This document shows, in pieces, positions 25,878-32,625 of a stretch of 32,625 nt of DNA (positions are counted from its first letter, which is position 1; every line of letters starts with the position of its first letter). Origin of the DNA: Acidobacteriota bacterium (GTDB lineage: Bacteria; Acidobacteriota; Vicinamibacteria; Vicinamibacterales; UBA8438); the NCBI GenBank assembly GCA_009861545.1, contig VXME01000143.1, positions 1 through 32,625 of the forward strand, in the 5' to 3' direction. The position numbers and the translations under genes are program-made. The notes under the pieces are model-generated. The model had not been told where the DNA came from. It searched no databases and saw only the letters and a list, made by a program, of their open reading frames with translations.

Positions 25878-28559
25878 TCAGGAACCCAGTCTCCTCGCCA
25901 CGCGAAAACCGGCGGAATGAAAGTCGGGTCCGACCGACTCGCGCGGCAGATGACGCACCTCAGGGGGAATGAACCGACCGTGTTCACCCCCACGGATTAC
26001 ACGGCGGTTGCAGTGCTCCGGGCAATCGGACGTTGACGTCCACTCCGACACGTTCCCGAACATGTCCGACAGGCCGGCTTGGTTCGAGCCGTACGAACCC
26101 ACGGGGCACGTTCTAGACGGATGACCTGTCCGACTATAGTGGCACCCGAGGTCAGAACCGGAAGCCGCCCGCACCCACTCTGCCTCGCTCGGCAACCGAT
26201 ACGTCGCTCCCGTCCGCAGACTCAGCCACTGTACGTACTCCTGCGCTTCGTCCCAGCTCACAGAGTCCACCGGATGGCGGTCCGTCTGGGAAACGCGAGG
26301 ATCGAGCCAAGCGTCCGCCCCTATTCCCCCCGCGTACGGAACCGTACGCCCCCCCGTCGCCGACACGAACGCCCGATACTCCCCAACCGTCACCTCGTAC
26401 CGCCCCATGGCCAAGTCGCCGTCGGCGAGAACTACCATCTCCGGACACTCGTCGCAGTCCCGAAACACATCGCCACGACGACGGCGAAGGCCGGGATCGA
26501 GAGAAACGTACAGCGTATAGCGGTCGATCTGACCTTCACCCCGAAAGCTATCTACCTGCACGAAGCAGACGCCAGGAGACACCCGGCGCCGAATCCGAAA
26601 ATTGAACATCTCTCCACCATCGTCGTCGATGACCTCGCTTTCGTTGCTGCAATCGCCCGTGAGACGTCCCAGCGTGTCCGCATGGCCACTCGTCTCAGCC
26701 GTCAACGTGCCAGCCCTCCGGATGTTGAATCGAAAAACGTCGACGTCGTCCTGACCTTCCAGCCTTCCGCGCACGTACGACCCCAACTCGACCTCCGTTG
26801 CCGCGCTCCCGATATCGCCGTGGTCGTCTTCGGCCGCAGACCCGGGAGCGGCCACATTGACCTGCGTCAGGCTGGACATGCCGTCCAGTAGTGTTCTGGC
26901 GACGCGAAAGCCATGTATGGCCCACCGCGACTGCGGGTGCCGGGTGACGAACCGGGTGCGCACGTGCAAGCCGGAGGCGTCATCACTGGACCAGGTGCCG
27001 TAGGGGCGCACCATACGCTCGCCGCAGTCGTCCCCGCAGTCCGCCATCCACTCTCGCACGTTCCCGAGCATGCCGAATAGACCCGTCGAGTTCGCACGGT
27101 AAGAATCCACGGGGCAGGTTCCACGCCGTTCCGAACGCGCGTAGCACACCGGCCGAGAATCCGCCACCCCTGCTTCCCACTCCGCACCCGTCGGCAACCG
27201 ATACCGTGCCCCCGTCTGTCGGCTCAGCCACGACACATACTGCTGCGCCTCGTCCCAGTTCAAGCACGTCACGGGGTGGCGATCCGTCTGCGGAAAGTAG
27301 GGATCCTGCCACCCATCGGCGCAATAGTACCCGGCGCCTGGACCGAAGCGCGCACCGGCGCCCGTCGCCGACGCGAACGCACGATACTCGCCTACCGTCA
27401 CCTCGAAGCGTCCCAGTGCCACACCGGCACCCGGCAACACCACCATCTCCGGGCACACCTCGCACTCGCGGAACACGCTGCCTGGCGGCCACCGGGCAAG
27501 CCGCTCGCGTTCCGCGATCTCCCGAGACAACCTCAGTTCTCCAGAATCGAGCAGCTCCAGTGCCTCTCGATAGAATTCGCCCGCTGTACCAGCGGCTATC
27601 AGGTACTCGTTCAACGACGCGATTGCCGTCTCCGTCCGGCCGGCGGCGAAGGCCATTTGCGCGTACCGGAAGCGAAAGTCGTTTGCCAACGCGAGCCCGT
27701 GCTCCCTTTCCAGAGCGAGGACCTCGTTCATCACTTCGAGCGCGGCTTCGGGCTCCTCGGCGGCGAGAAGCCGTTCCGCCCGCACCAGATGGCGGTCAGC
27801 CATGATCTCCGGCGGCAGTTGGGCGTTCCCGGTTGCCTCCGTAGCACCGGTCTGGGCGCGTTGGGTCGGCAGTGCCGAGAGCAGCTCTAGTGCCTCTCGA
27901 TAGAATTCGCCCGCTGTACCAGCGGCTATCAGGTACTCGTTCAACGACGCGATTGCCGTCTCCGTCCGGCCGGCGGCGAAGGCCATTTGCGCGTACCGGA
28001 AGCGAAAGTCGTTTGCCAACGCGAGCCCGTGCTCCCTTTCCAGAGCGAGGACCTCGTTCATCACTTCGAGCGCGGCTTCGGGCTCCTCGGCGGCGAGAAG
28101 CCGTTCCGCCCGCACCAGATGGCGGTCAGCCATGATCTCCGGCGGCAGTTGGGCGTTCCCGGTTGCCTCCGTAGCATCTGTCTGGGCGCGTTGAGGCGGC
28201 AGTGCCGATGGCAAGGCACCCTCCAACGGCGGTGCGGCGGCCCTTCGAAGAAGCTCAACCTCCGCTCCAGTCAGGTACCCCGTCGACATCGCTCCTTGCG
28301 CCTGCTGCCAATCCCGAATCGCACCGCGAGTCCGCGGGCCGAACAGGCCATCCGGCGCGCCCGGGTCGAATCCCTCGTTACGAAGCCCCTGCTGAATCAC
28401 TCGCCGCGTTGGCCGATCCAGACTCAGCGATGCCTCCACCGCCGAGGGCGCATTCTGTCCGGCCACGGCCGCCGCCGTGGCCGACATCCCGCTCGACATG
28501 AGCAGAGTTGCGGCTAGCGCTATCAACAACAGACCGACGGTTGGCTTCTCAGGTTGCAT
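25878..28559 (-). CDS. Exported multidomain protein: peptidoglycan-binding domain, duplicated helical repeat, two FGE/SUMF1-like domains
   Basis: A large (893-residue) exported protein of unknown role. It has a signal peptide (1 to about 30), then a PG_binding_1 domain at about 48-108 (VIQQGLRNEGFDPG, DGLFGPRTRGAIRDWQQAQG), and two nearly identical 110-residue helical TPR-like repeats at 118-227 and 228-337. An FGE-sulfatase/SUMF1-like domain spans about 358-556 (CEVCPEMVVL to HGFRVARTLL), a PPC-like beta domain about 575-690 (DDVDVFRFNIRRAGTLTAET), and a second FGE-like domain about 695-893 (CDECPEMVVL to SAGFRVARRL). True formylglycine-generating enzyme uses two cysteines after the RGG motif; here VIRGGEHGRFIPPEVRHL has none, so oxidase activity is unlikely and a binding role is more plausible. 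The start is ATG 28559 with a strong GGAGGAGA site. It lies just downstream of a small secreted-protein gene. Confidence 0.88.
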   Translation of the reverse strand: MQPEKPTVGLLLIALAATLLMSSGMSATAAAVAGQNAPSAVEASLSLDRPTRRVIQQGLRNEGFDPGAPDGLFGPRTRGAIRDWQQAQGAMSTGYLTGAEVELLRRAAAPPLEGALPSALPPQRAQTDATEATGNAQLPPEIMADRHLVRAERLLAAEEPEAALEVMNEVLALEREHGLALANDFRFRYAQMAFAAGRTETAIASLNEYLIAAGTAGEFYREALELLSALPTQRAQTGATEATGNAQLPPEIMADRHLVRAERLLAAEEPEAALEVMNEVLALEREHGLALANDFRFRYAQMAFAAGRTETAIASLNEYLIAAGTAGEFYREALELLDSGELRLSREIAERERLARWPPGSVFRECEVCPEMVVLPGAGVALGRFEVTVGEYRAFASATGAGARFGPGAGYYCADGWQDPYFPQTDRHPVTCLNWDEAQQYVSWLSRQTGARYRLPTGAEWEAGVADSRPVCYARSERRGTCPVDSYRANSTGLFGMLGNVREWMADCGDDCGERMVRPYGTWSSDDASGLHVRTRFVTRHPQSRWAIHGFRVARTLLDGMSSLTQVNVAAPGSAAEDDHGDIGSAATEVELGSYVRGRLEGQDDVDVFRFNIRRAGTLTAETSGHADTLGRLTGDCSNESEVIDDDGGEMFNFRIRRRVSPGVCFVQVDSFRGEGQIDRYTLYVSLDPGLRRRRGDVFRDCDECPEMVVLADGDLAMGRYEVTVGEYRAFVSATGGRTVPYAGGIGADAWLDPRVSQTDRHPVDSVSWDEAQEYVQWLSLRTGATYRLPSEAEWVRAASGSDLGCHYSRTGHPSRTCPVGSYGSNQAGLSDMFGNVSEWTSTSDCPEHCNRRVIRGGEHGRFIPPEVRHLPRESVGPDFHSAGFRVARRLGS
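27549..28208. repeat. 330-bp in-frame tandem duplication inside the FGE-domain gene
   Basis: Copies 27549-27878 and 27879-28208 are directly adjacent. I count five mismatches in 330 bases (27558, 27847, 27849, 27864 and 27866 against +330), with the central roughly 288 bases identical. The unit is exactly 110 codons, so the frame is kept. Near identity at DNA level means a recent duplication or ongoing homogenisation, or possibly an assembly artefact. Confidence 0.95.
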
Positions 28560-28656
28560 TGTCGGTTCTCCTCCCCTACCACGTGCCGAGCGCCAGCAGC
28601 ACGATCAACGTTTCCCGGAACAGCCGCACCGGCACGTTGCCCTCGGCGTCCTGGCT

Positions 28657-28938
28657 TCAGGCCGCCACGGAGCCGTCCGCACTCGAGCGTAAACAGAGCA
28701 CACAGTTGTCGCCCACCTGCACCGGGTCGCCGGGCCGGACACCTGCCGTCGCCCCGTCGACCACCCCCCAATCGTCTCGAGATGCAACTCGGACCTCGAC
28801 CTGACCGAACCGGTTGTCGGGCTTCACCTGGACGCTGCCGGTCCGCTGCGTCTTCTGCGCGCCGGCGGCCGACGACGACACCACCGCCAGCACCGCCCCG
28901 CCTGCGGTTGCCGCCAAGCGATTGCGAATTCTCGTCAT
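28657..28938 (-). CDS. Small secreted protein of unknown function
   Basis: Not recognised. It has 93 residues with a clear signal peptide (MTRIRNRLAATAGGAVLAVV to SSSAAGAQ), then a compact, probably beta-rich domain including GSVQVKPDNRFGQVEVRV, GVRPGDPVQVGDNCVLCLRS and two close cysteines (CVLC). The ATG at 28938 has a GGAG site eight bases upstream. After the TGA at 28657 the same frame stays open for 26 more codons (SQDAEGNVPVRLFRETLIVL and so on) to a TAG at 28576, and that extension looks protein-like, so the TGA may be a recent nonsense change. It lies 82 nt after the lipase gene and about 100 nt before the FGE-domain gene. Confidence 0.6.
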   Translation of the reverse strand: MTRIRNRLAATAGGAVLAVVSSSAAGAQKTQRTGSVQVKPDNRFGQVEVRVASRDDWGVVDGATAGVRPGDPVQVGDNCVLCLRSSADGSVAA

Positions 28939-29020
28939 CGTCGTCTCCAGCCGACCGGGCCTGGTGCGGAGCCCAATAGCAGGGCGACGACACCGGGCCG
29001 CCAGAACTTACGCCAGACCT

Positions 29021-31429
29021 TCAGCAGCCAAGAGGCTCGCCGGCAGGTCGAGTCGAGCCCCGAAGTGTCACCTCGACCTCCCCCTTCGCTTGGTCGTTGC
29101 CGTTGGTCCCATACTGCCCACTCGCAACGTGCCGCACCGTAACTGCCGCGGTCCCCTTGTTGTTTCTATAGAACGCACCCCACGTAAACAGCACGGCGTC
29201 GTTCAAATAGAGATACAGTCTCCCGGACCTACGGGCCCCAATGCGAGCGATAAGCCTATCGTTCTCTTTACCAGTAACCGATCCGTATACCGCAAGAGGA
29301 TATATGTCAAATCGACTCGCCCCGACGCGGGCCACCGGTTCATACCAGTTTACGAACAAGTATCGTCGCAGTGGCGTAAAGCCGTACATGTACAGGGGCG
29401 GGTTGGTCCATCCTATAACATCAGCCCTTAGCGTCTGATCTCGCCATTCTGTCGAGATCCGGAAATCGATCTCGTACTCTTCACCTTCCTTCACCGCTAA
29501 CCCGGTGTCGAAGCAGAGCTCCGTCGGCACAAAAGTAAACTGCTGGCCAAATTCGGCCGCGACATCCGGGCGTCGCCCGCAAACGCCGCCAAGGCCTTCC
29601 GCTACGGTAAATACCAGTCGGCTGCAGGCCGCCAGTACCATAAACAACAGGAAAAAGACTGCAACCGTTTCGAGTCCGATGCGAGACGATCTACTGACAC
29701 TACTCCCCCACCGCTCCCGCCAGTCAGCCACTGTTCTGCGGAAGGAGCCCACAGCTGTGTCAACCGGCACTGTCGGTTTTGCTGCGTGGCTCCAATTGCC
29801 TCGCATCTCCGCTCGAATTGCGTCACGGACCTTCCGGCTCCACAGTAGCAGTATGCCGATGAGAGTAAGGAACCCAACGAACGTAATCGGATACTCGCTG
29901 TACCGCCCTGCCCAGCTTCCAACGAAACCTAGACCGGGAACTCTGCCAACGGTGTCCGGTATCGCGCAGACTACAACCGCCAATGTCCCGACCCAAGTTT
30001 CCAGGAACGGGATCAAGCCGTCGCCATCATCGCGGCCAGGCAGAAGAGGACAAGCGGCAAACGTGACCATCGTAATAAGGGTCGCCAAGTAGAGTAGTTT
30101 GCGAACCAAAACCTTGTTCCACAGCCAGGACTGCGTGGTCCTACGGTCGGCGGCTTGCTTCTCGGTCTCGTACCCCGCTTTGGAGCCCTCGACAATGTTC
30201 CCGGCATCTGTAAGTACGTCGTAATCGGCTGGAATGTTTATGGGCGCGTAGGCGTTACCATCTCTCAAAATGCGATCAAATACGGTGTGGTGAATCAATG
30301 GCTTTGTAATCTTAACCGAATTGTCGTGCACGTCGGCAATCGGAGTTACTCGGAGCGGAGTCGACAGGGCATTGACGTAAGCCTTTATCCAGTTGGCAAG
30401 ACCGGGCTTGCTGTCGTCATTCAACTGTTCGATGTTCCGAGGGGCATAGCGATAGAAGGCACCGTCGCCACTCCTGCTGTCGTGCGCAGGTGCATATGTG
30501 GCGGCTTGGTTTCTCAAGGAATTGTACTCGTGGGTCAGATACTGCAAGCCGTGATGCGTACTCTCATCTACAATCCACATAAGCGGGACCAATGCCAGTG
30601 CGTCGTCCGGATAGCCCCCTCCGACATTGGCGTGCACACCAGGAAACCAGGCCTGAGCCAAACGGGCGTCCGTAACCTTGGTGCCTCTGCAGTGGTTGTG
30701 TTCATTCCATAGCATCGGTTCGAATGACTCGCGCTGCTCGTCAAGAGACAAAGCGTGGCGAGCGTGTTCGACGCGATTGGATAGATTGCGATCCTTGGCA
30801 GTTAGGGGCCAAACAACCATATCCCACGCACGAGTAAGCTCATCAATCGGAAGACCGTAGGCATCGACTGTGTCCCATACGCCAACGAACTTCACGAGGG
30901 AAGGACACATGATGTTCAGGGATTTGTTGTAAGGCGGGAGTCCTCGAAATCCGTGACAGACGTGAAGAAACCAGTCACGGACCGGCCTCAAGAAGAAGGA
31001 CAAGAACGACGGGGTAAAGTTCTCTCGCCTAAACCGATGATAGGCCGCAGCAATTAACCGGTCGAGGTCGTTTTCGTCGGAGACTCGAGTGCGGTCAATG
31101 ATTCCTTGGTTAGCGATGAGCGCGACGACCATGCGTATGGTGAAAGCACCGCGGCTGAACCCGAAGGCATAGATCGCATCTCCGGGATCGTACGTGCGGC
31201 ACAGAAAACCGTAAATCTGTTTCACGTTTCGAGCTACACCCCAACCGAATGCGAGTCCGAGGATCGCGAACGGCGTGAATGATGACGTCCCGACACCGTT
31301 GTCGTAAAAGGCGACTTGGTTGCTATCAGGCGTGCGGTCCAGCGCCTGGTATGCGCGCCAGACGTTGGTCTTTTGGGGGCTGGCTGAGCTGTTACCAGTA
31401 CCATCTGCGAAGAGAACTATTTTCTTCAT
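29021..31429 (-). CDS. DUF2235 / Tle1-like alpha/beta-hydrolase (putative phospholipase) with transmembrane region
   Basis: A predicted lipase of the DUF2235 family, which includes the Tle1 phospholipase effectors. The 802 residues begin with the family motif VLFADGTGNS. The nucleophile elbow GFSRG gives S92, GVWDTVDAYG gives D186 and PGVHANVGGGY gives H266, making a complete Ser-Asp-His set. After about residue 400 come four hydrophobic helices (about 442-460, 474-492, 514-534 and 584-604) and a C-terminal domain of about 190 residues with mixed beta strands, not recognised. No VgrG, PAAR, Hcp or immunity gene is visible, so secretion by a type VI system is not supported here. Base composition is visibly richer in A/T than the rest of the window, suggesting acquisition. 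The ATG at 31429 has only a weak ribosome-binding site. Confidence 0.85.
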   Translation of the reverse strand: MKKIVLFADGTGNSSASPQKTNVWRAYQALDRTPDSNQVAFYDNGVGTSSFTPFAILGLAFGWGVARNVKQIYGFLCRTYDPGDAIYAFGFSRGAFTIRMVVALIANQGIIDRTRVSDENDLDRLIAAAYHRFRRENFTPSFLSFFLRPVRDWFLHVCHGFRGLPPYNKSLNIMCPSLVKFVGVWDTVDAYGLPIDELTRAWDMVVWPLTAKDRNLSNRVEHARHALSLDEQRESFEPMLWNEHNHCRGTKVTDARLAQAWFPGVHANVGGGYPDDALALVPLMWIVDESTHHGLQYLTHEYNSLRNQAATYAPAHDSRSGDGAFYRYAPRNIEQLNDDSKPGLANWIKAYVNALSTPLRVTPIADVHDNSVKITKPLIHHTVFDRILRDGNAYAPINIPADYDVLTDAGNIVEGSKAGYETEKQAADRRTTQSWLWNKVLVRKLLYLATLITMVTFAACPLLPGRDDGDGLIPFLETWVGTLAVVVCAIPDTVGRVPGLGFVGSWAGRYSEYPITFVGFLTLIGILLLWSRKVRDAIRAEMRGNWSHAAKPTVPVDTAVGSFRRTVADWRERWGSSVSRSSRIGLETVAVFFLLFMVLAACSRLVFTVAEGLGGVCGRRPDVAAEFGQQFTFVPTELCFDTGLAVKEGEEYEIDFRISTEWRDQTLRADVIGWTNPPLYMYGFTPLRRYLFVNWYEPVARVGASRFDIYPLAVYGSVTGKENDRLIARIGARRSGRLYLYLNDAVLFTWGAFYRNNKGTAAVTVRHVASGQYGTNGNDQAKGEVEVTLRGSTRPAGEPLGC

Positions 31430-31745
31430 GTGTGTCTTGCCATCTAGTGGTGGTGTGTCACTAGAGCAAATCTACAGTGCAACTTCCGTGGCGTTGCGGC
31501 CCTGCCGCCCACAATCGCCGCGGAAATCGGGCGTTTCTGCGAGCCGTCGGCCGCGCGCGGCAAGGTGTAAGGGACACACTAGCTTCCCTGGACTAGCGGC
31601 GGTGTGTGGCGCAGCGAGCCAGTGACAACGCGCGCCCTCGGGGTTCGCTCCGGGTTCGCCCCCAGGGGCGTCCAATTCACCACGGCGGCATGTGTGCGCA
31701 CGCTCAGGTCCATGTTGACAGAAGGCCTACTTATCAGACCCAGCG
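31430..31745. other. Intergenic region upstream of the lipase gene
   Basis: A 316-base stretch without a convincing gene. It holds a short inverted repeat CTAGTG/CACTAG (31444-31449 and 31459-31464), 15 bases before the lipase ATG, a possible regulatory site. On the plus strand TTGACA occurs at about 31715, but no matching −10 or plus-strand gene follows. The downstream part should contain the end of the MORN gene transcript, yet I see no clear terminator hairpin. Confidence 0.4.
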
Positions 31746-32507
31746 TCAGCGGACATCTTCGCCGCCTAGCGTGAGGAAATTCGTTTCGCGTTCTTCCCCA
31801 TCCTCGAAGAGCACTTCGGCGACGCTGTCGCCGTCGGCGCTACGCCAGGTCCAACGACCGTGCTCCACGCCGTTCACGAAAGGGCCTTCCATGATGTTCC
31901 CATCCGCGAAGCGGGCGACCCAGTGGCCGTTGCGTGCGCCGTCGACAAAGGGACCCTCGCTGACATCCCCATCGGCGGAGCGAAGGACCCAGTGGCCGTT
32001 CCGCTCGCCGTCAACCAGCGGACCCTCCTCGACGCCCCCGTCGGGGAAGCGGAGGAGCCAGCGGCCATTGGGTTCGCCGTCAACCATGGGACCTTCCTGG
32101 ACGCCGCCGTCCGCGAGGCGCAAGACTCCATGGCCGTTCGCTTTCCCATTCACCCAGCGCCCGGTGATCGTCTGCCGATTCCCGTCCCAGGCCCACGTGA
32201 GCGTGCCCATGCCCTGGGTGAAGCCGCCTGTACATTCCCCCGTCCACGTTGCAGTCGAACCCGGCTGGCGCCCCGGATTCCAGACGTAACACCCAGGCTG
32301 CAGGGAAATCTCCTGCCAGCAAGCCGCCTCCGCCGGTTGGCCGGCGCATGTCGGACCGGTGCGCAACTCCGCACGCGGACCGCGCAACGTCCCCAGTCGA
32401 TTCTGCGCCAGCTCACTGAACACCCCGTTCGGGAACCGGCGCAGATATGCCTCGAAGTCCGCCGGGTTCGTGCTGTTCTGGACCGACTGCCAGAACACGA
32501 CTTCCAC
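31746..32507 (-). CDS. MORN-type repeat protein, N-terminus missing
   Basis: A partial protein: 253 residues are visible from GTG 32507 but the frame looks continuous with sequence lost in the damaged contig end, so the true start is unknown. The first part, VVFWQSVQNSTNPADFEAYL then RRFPNGVFSELAQNRL, is a motif commonly found next to caspase-like (peptidase C14) or FGE-type domains in bacterial proteins. A cysteine-containing segment (CAGQPAEAACWQE) follows. Then come about five MORN-like repeats of 24 residues, with the pattern NGxWxxRxxDGxxxEGPxVDG, between about 119 and 240. MORN repeats often bind membranes or proteins. The 24-residue period is regular but the copies differ at DNA level, unlike the duplication in the FGE-domain gene. 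It reads toward the lipase gene after a 316-base gap. Confidence 0.75.
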   Translation of the reverse strand: MEVVFWQSVQNSTNPADFEAYLRRFPNGVFSELAQNRLGTLRGPRAELRTGPTCAGQPAEAACWQEISLQPGCYVWNPGRQPGSTATWTGECTGGFTQGMGTLTWAWDGNRQTITGRWVNGKANGHGVLRLADGGVQEGPMVDGEPNGRWLLRFPDGGVEEGPLVDGERNGHWVLRSADGDVSEGPFVDGARNGHWVARFADGNIMEGPFVNGVEHGRWTWRSADGDSVAEVLFEDGEERETNFLTLGGEDVR

Positions 32508-32625
32508 TCCGGGGGGGGGGGGCGGCCCCGCCCCCCGGGCGGCGGCGCGGCGGCGCCCGGGGCCGCCCCCCCCCCCACACCGCCCCCCCCCCCGGGGCGA
32601 ATAAAATAAAGTAAGTAAAAATAAA
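32508..32625. other. Low-quality contig end
   Basis: Long runs of G and C (for example at 32511-32521) change abruptly into an A/T-rich tail of AAATAAA-like repeats. Neither part resembles coding sequence from this genome. The break falls inside the MORN-protein frame. It is most likely a sequencing or assembly artefact rather than biology. Confidence 0.75.

Noticed and set aside
25878-28559. Diversity-generating retroelement target, because FGE-like domains share the C-type lectin fold of known targets
   Set aside because: No reverse transcriptase, template repeat or adenine-directed variable region was found in the window; the duplicated segment is the helical repeat, not the lectin-like domain.
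29021-31429. Type VI secretion effector locus
   Set aside because: Only the lipase domain matches; no vgrG, hcp, PAAR, adaptor or immunity gene is present, and the protein has several membrane helices.

Overview
This is a high-GC stretch of bacterial chromosome. The organism has an outer membrane, because the window encodes an Omp85 barrel, TamB, a SurA-like protein and several lipoproteins. The gene set (class II ribonucleotide reductase, three-part propionyl-CoA-type carboxylase with a separate biotin carrier, HslVU, TamB-Omp85-SurA string, ECF sigma with zinc-finger anti-sigma) fits Acidobacteriota, possibly the Vicinamibacteria. That assignment is an inference from gene content and style, not from a marker gene.

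Layout. Positions 1-1931 hold the 5' part of an adenosylcobalamin-dependent ribonucleotide reductase (minus strand, cut by the window edge). It has an unusually readable promoter: TTGACA-17-TACAAT, two NrdR-type boxes 31 bp apart, and an 18-bp perfect palindrome over the start site. A CPBP-family membrane protease (2283-3086) is divergent from it and is the only convincing plus-strand gene.

From 23996 down to 3136 there is one long run of minus-strand genes with short gaps or 1-4 nt overlaps. In transcription order these are: ECF sigma factor, zinc-finger anti-sigma factor, an exported protein of unknown function, a small putative lipoprotein, an APC transporter, HslV, HslU, a fibronectin-III-like lipoprotein, a fumarylacetoacetate-hydrolase-family enzyme, an FSA-type transaldolase, carboxyltransferase, biotin carboxylase, biotin carrier protein, TamB, a seven-POTRA Omp85 protein and a SurA-N protein without a parvulin domain. 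The last three form an outer-membrane assembly module. The three carboxylase parts should make one acyl-CoA (probably propionyl-CoA) carboxylase.

From about 24.0 kb to the right end the character changes to an accessory region: a decayed and partly fused VapBC toxin-antitoxin pair; a frameshifted exported beta-rich protein with a 12-bp tandem repeat; an 893-residue exported protein with a peptidoglycan-binding domain, a nearly identical 330-bp internal duplication and two FGE/SUMF1-like domains; a small secreted protein; a less GC-rich gene for a membrane-anchored DUF2235/Tle1-like lipase; and a MORN-repeat protein whose N-terminus is lost in the contig end. The last ~118 bases are homopolymer-rich and look like an assembly or sequencing artefact.

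No rRNA, tRNA, CRISPR array, transposase or phage gene was recognised.
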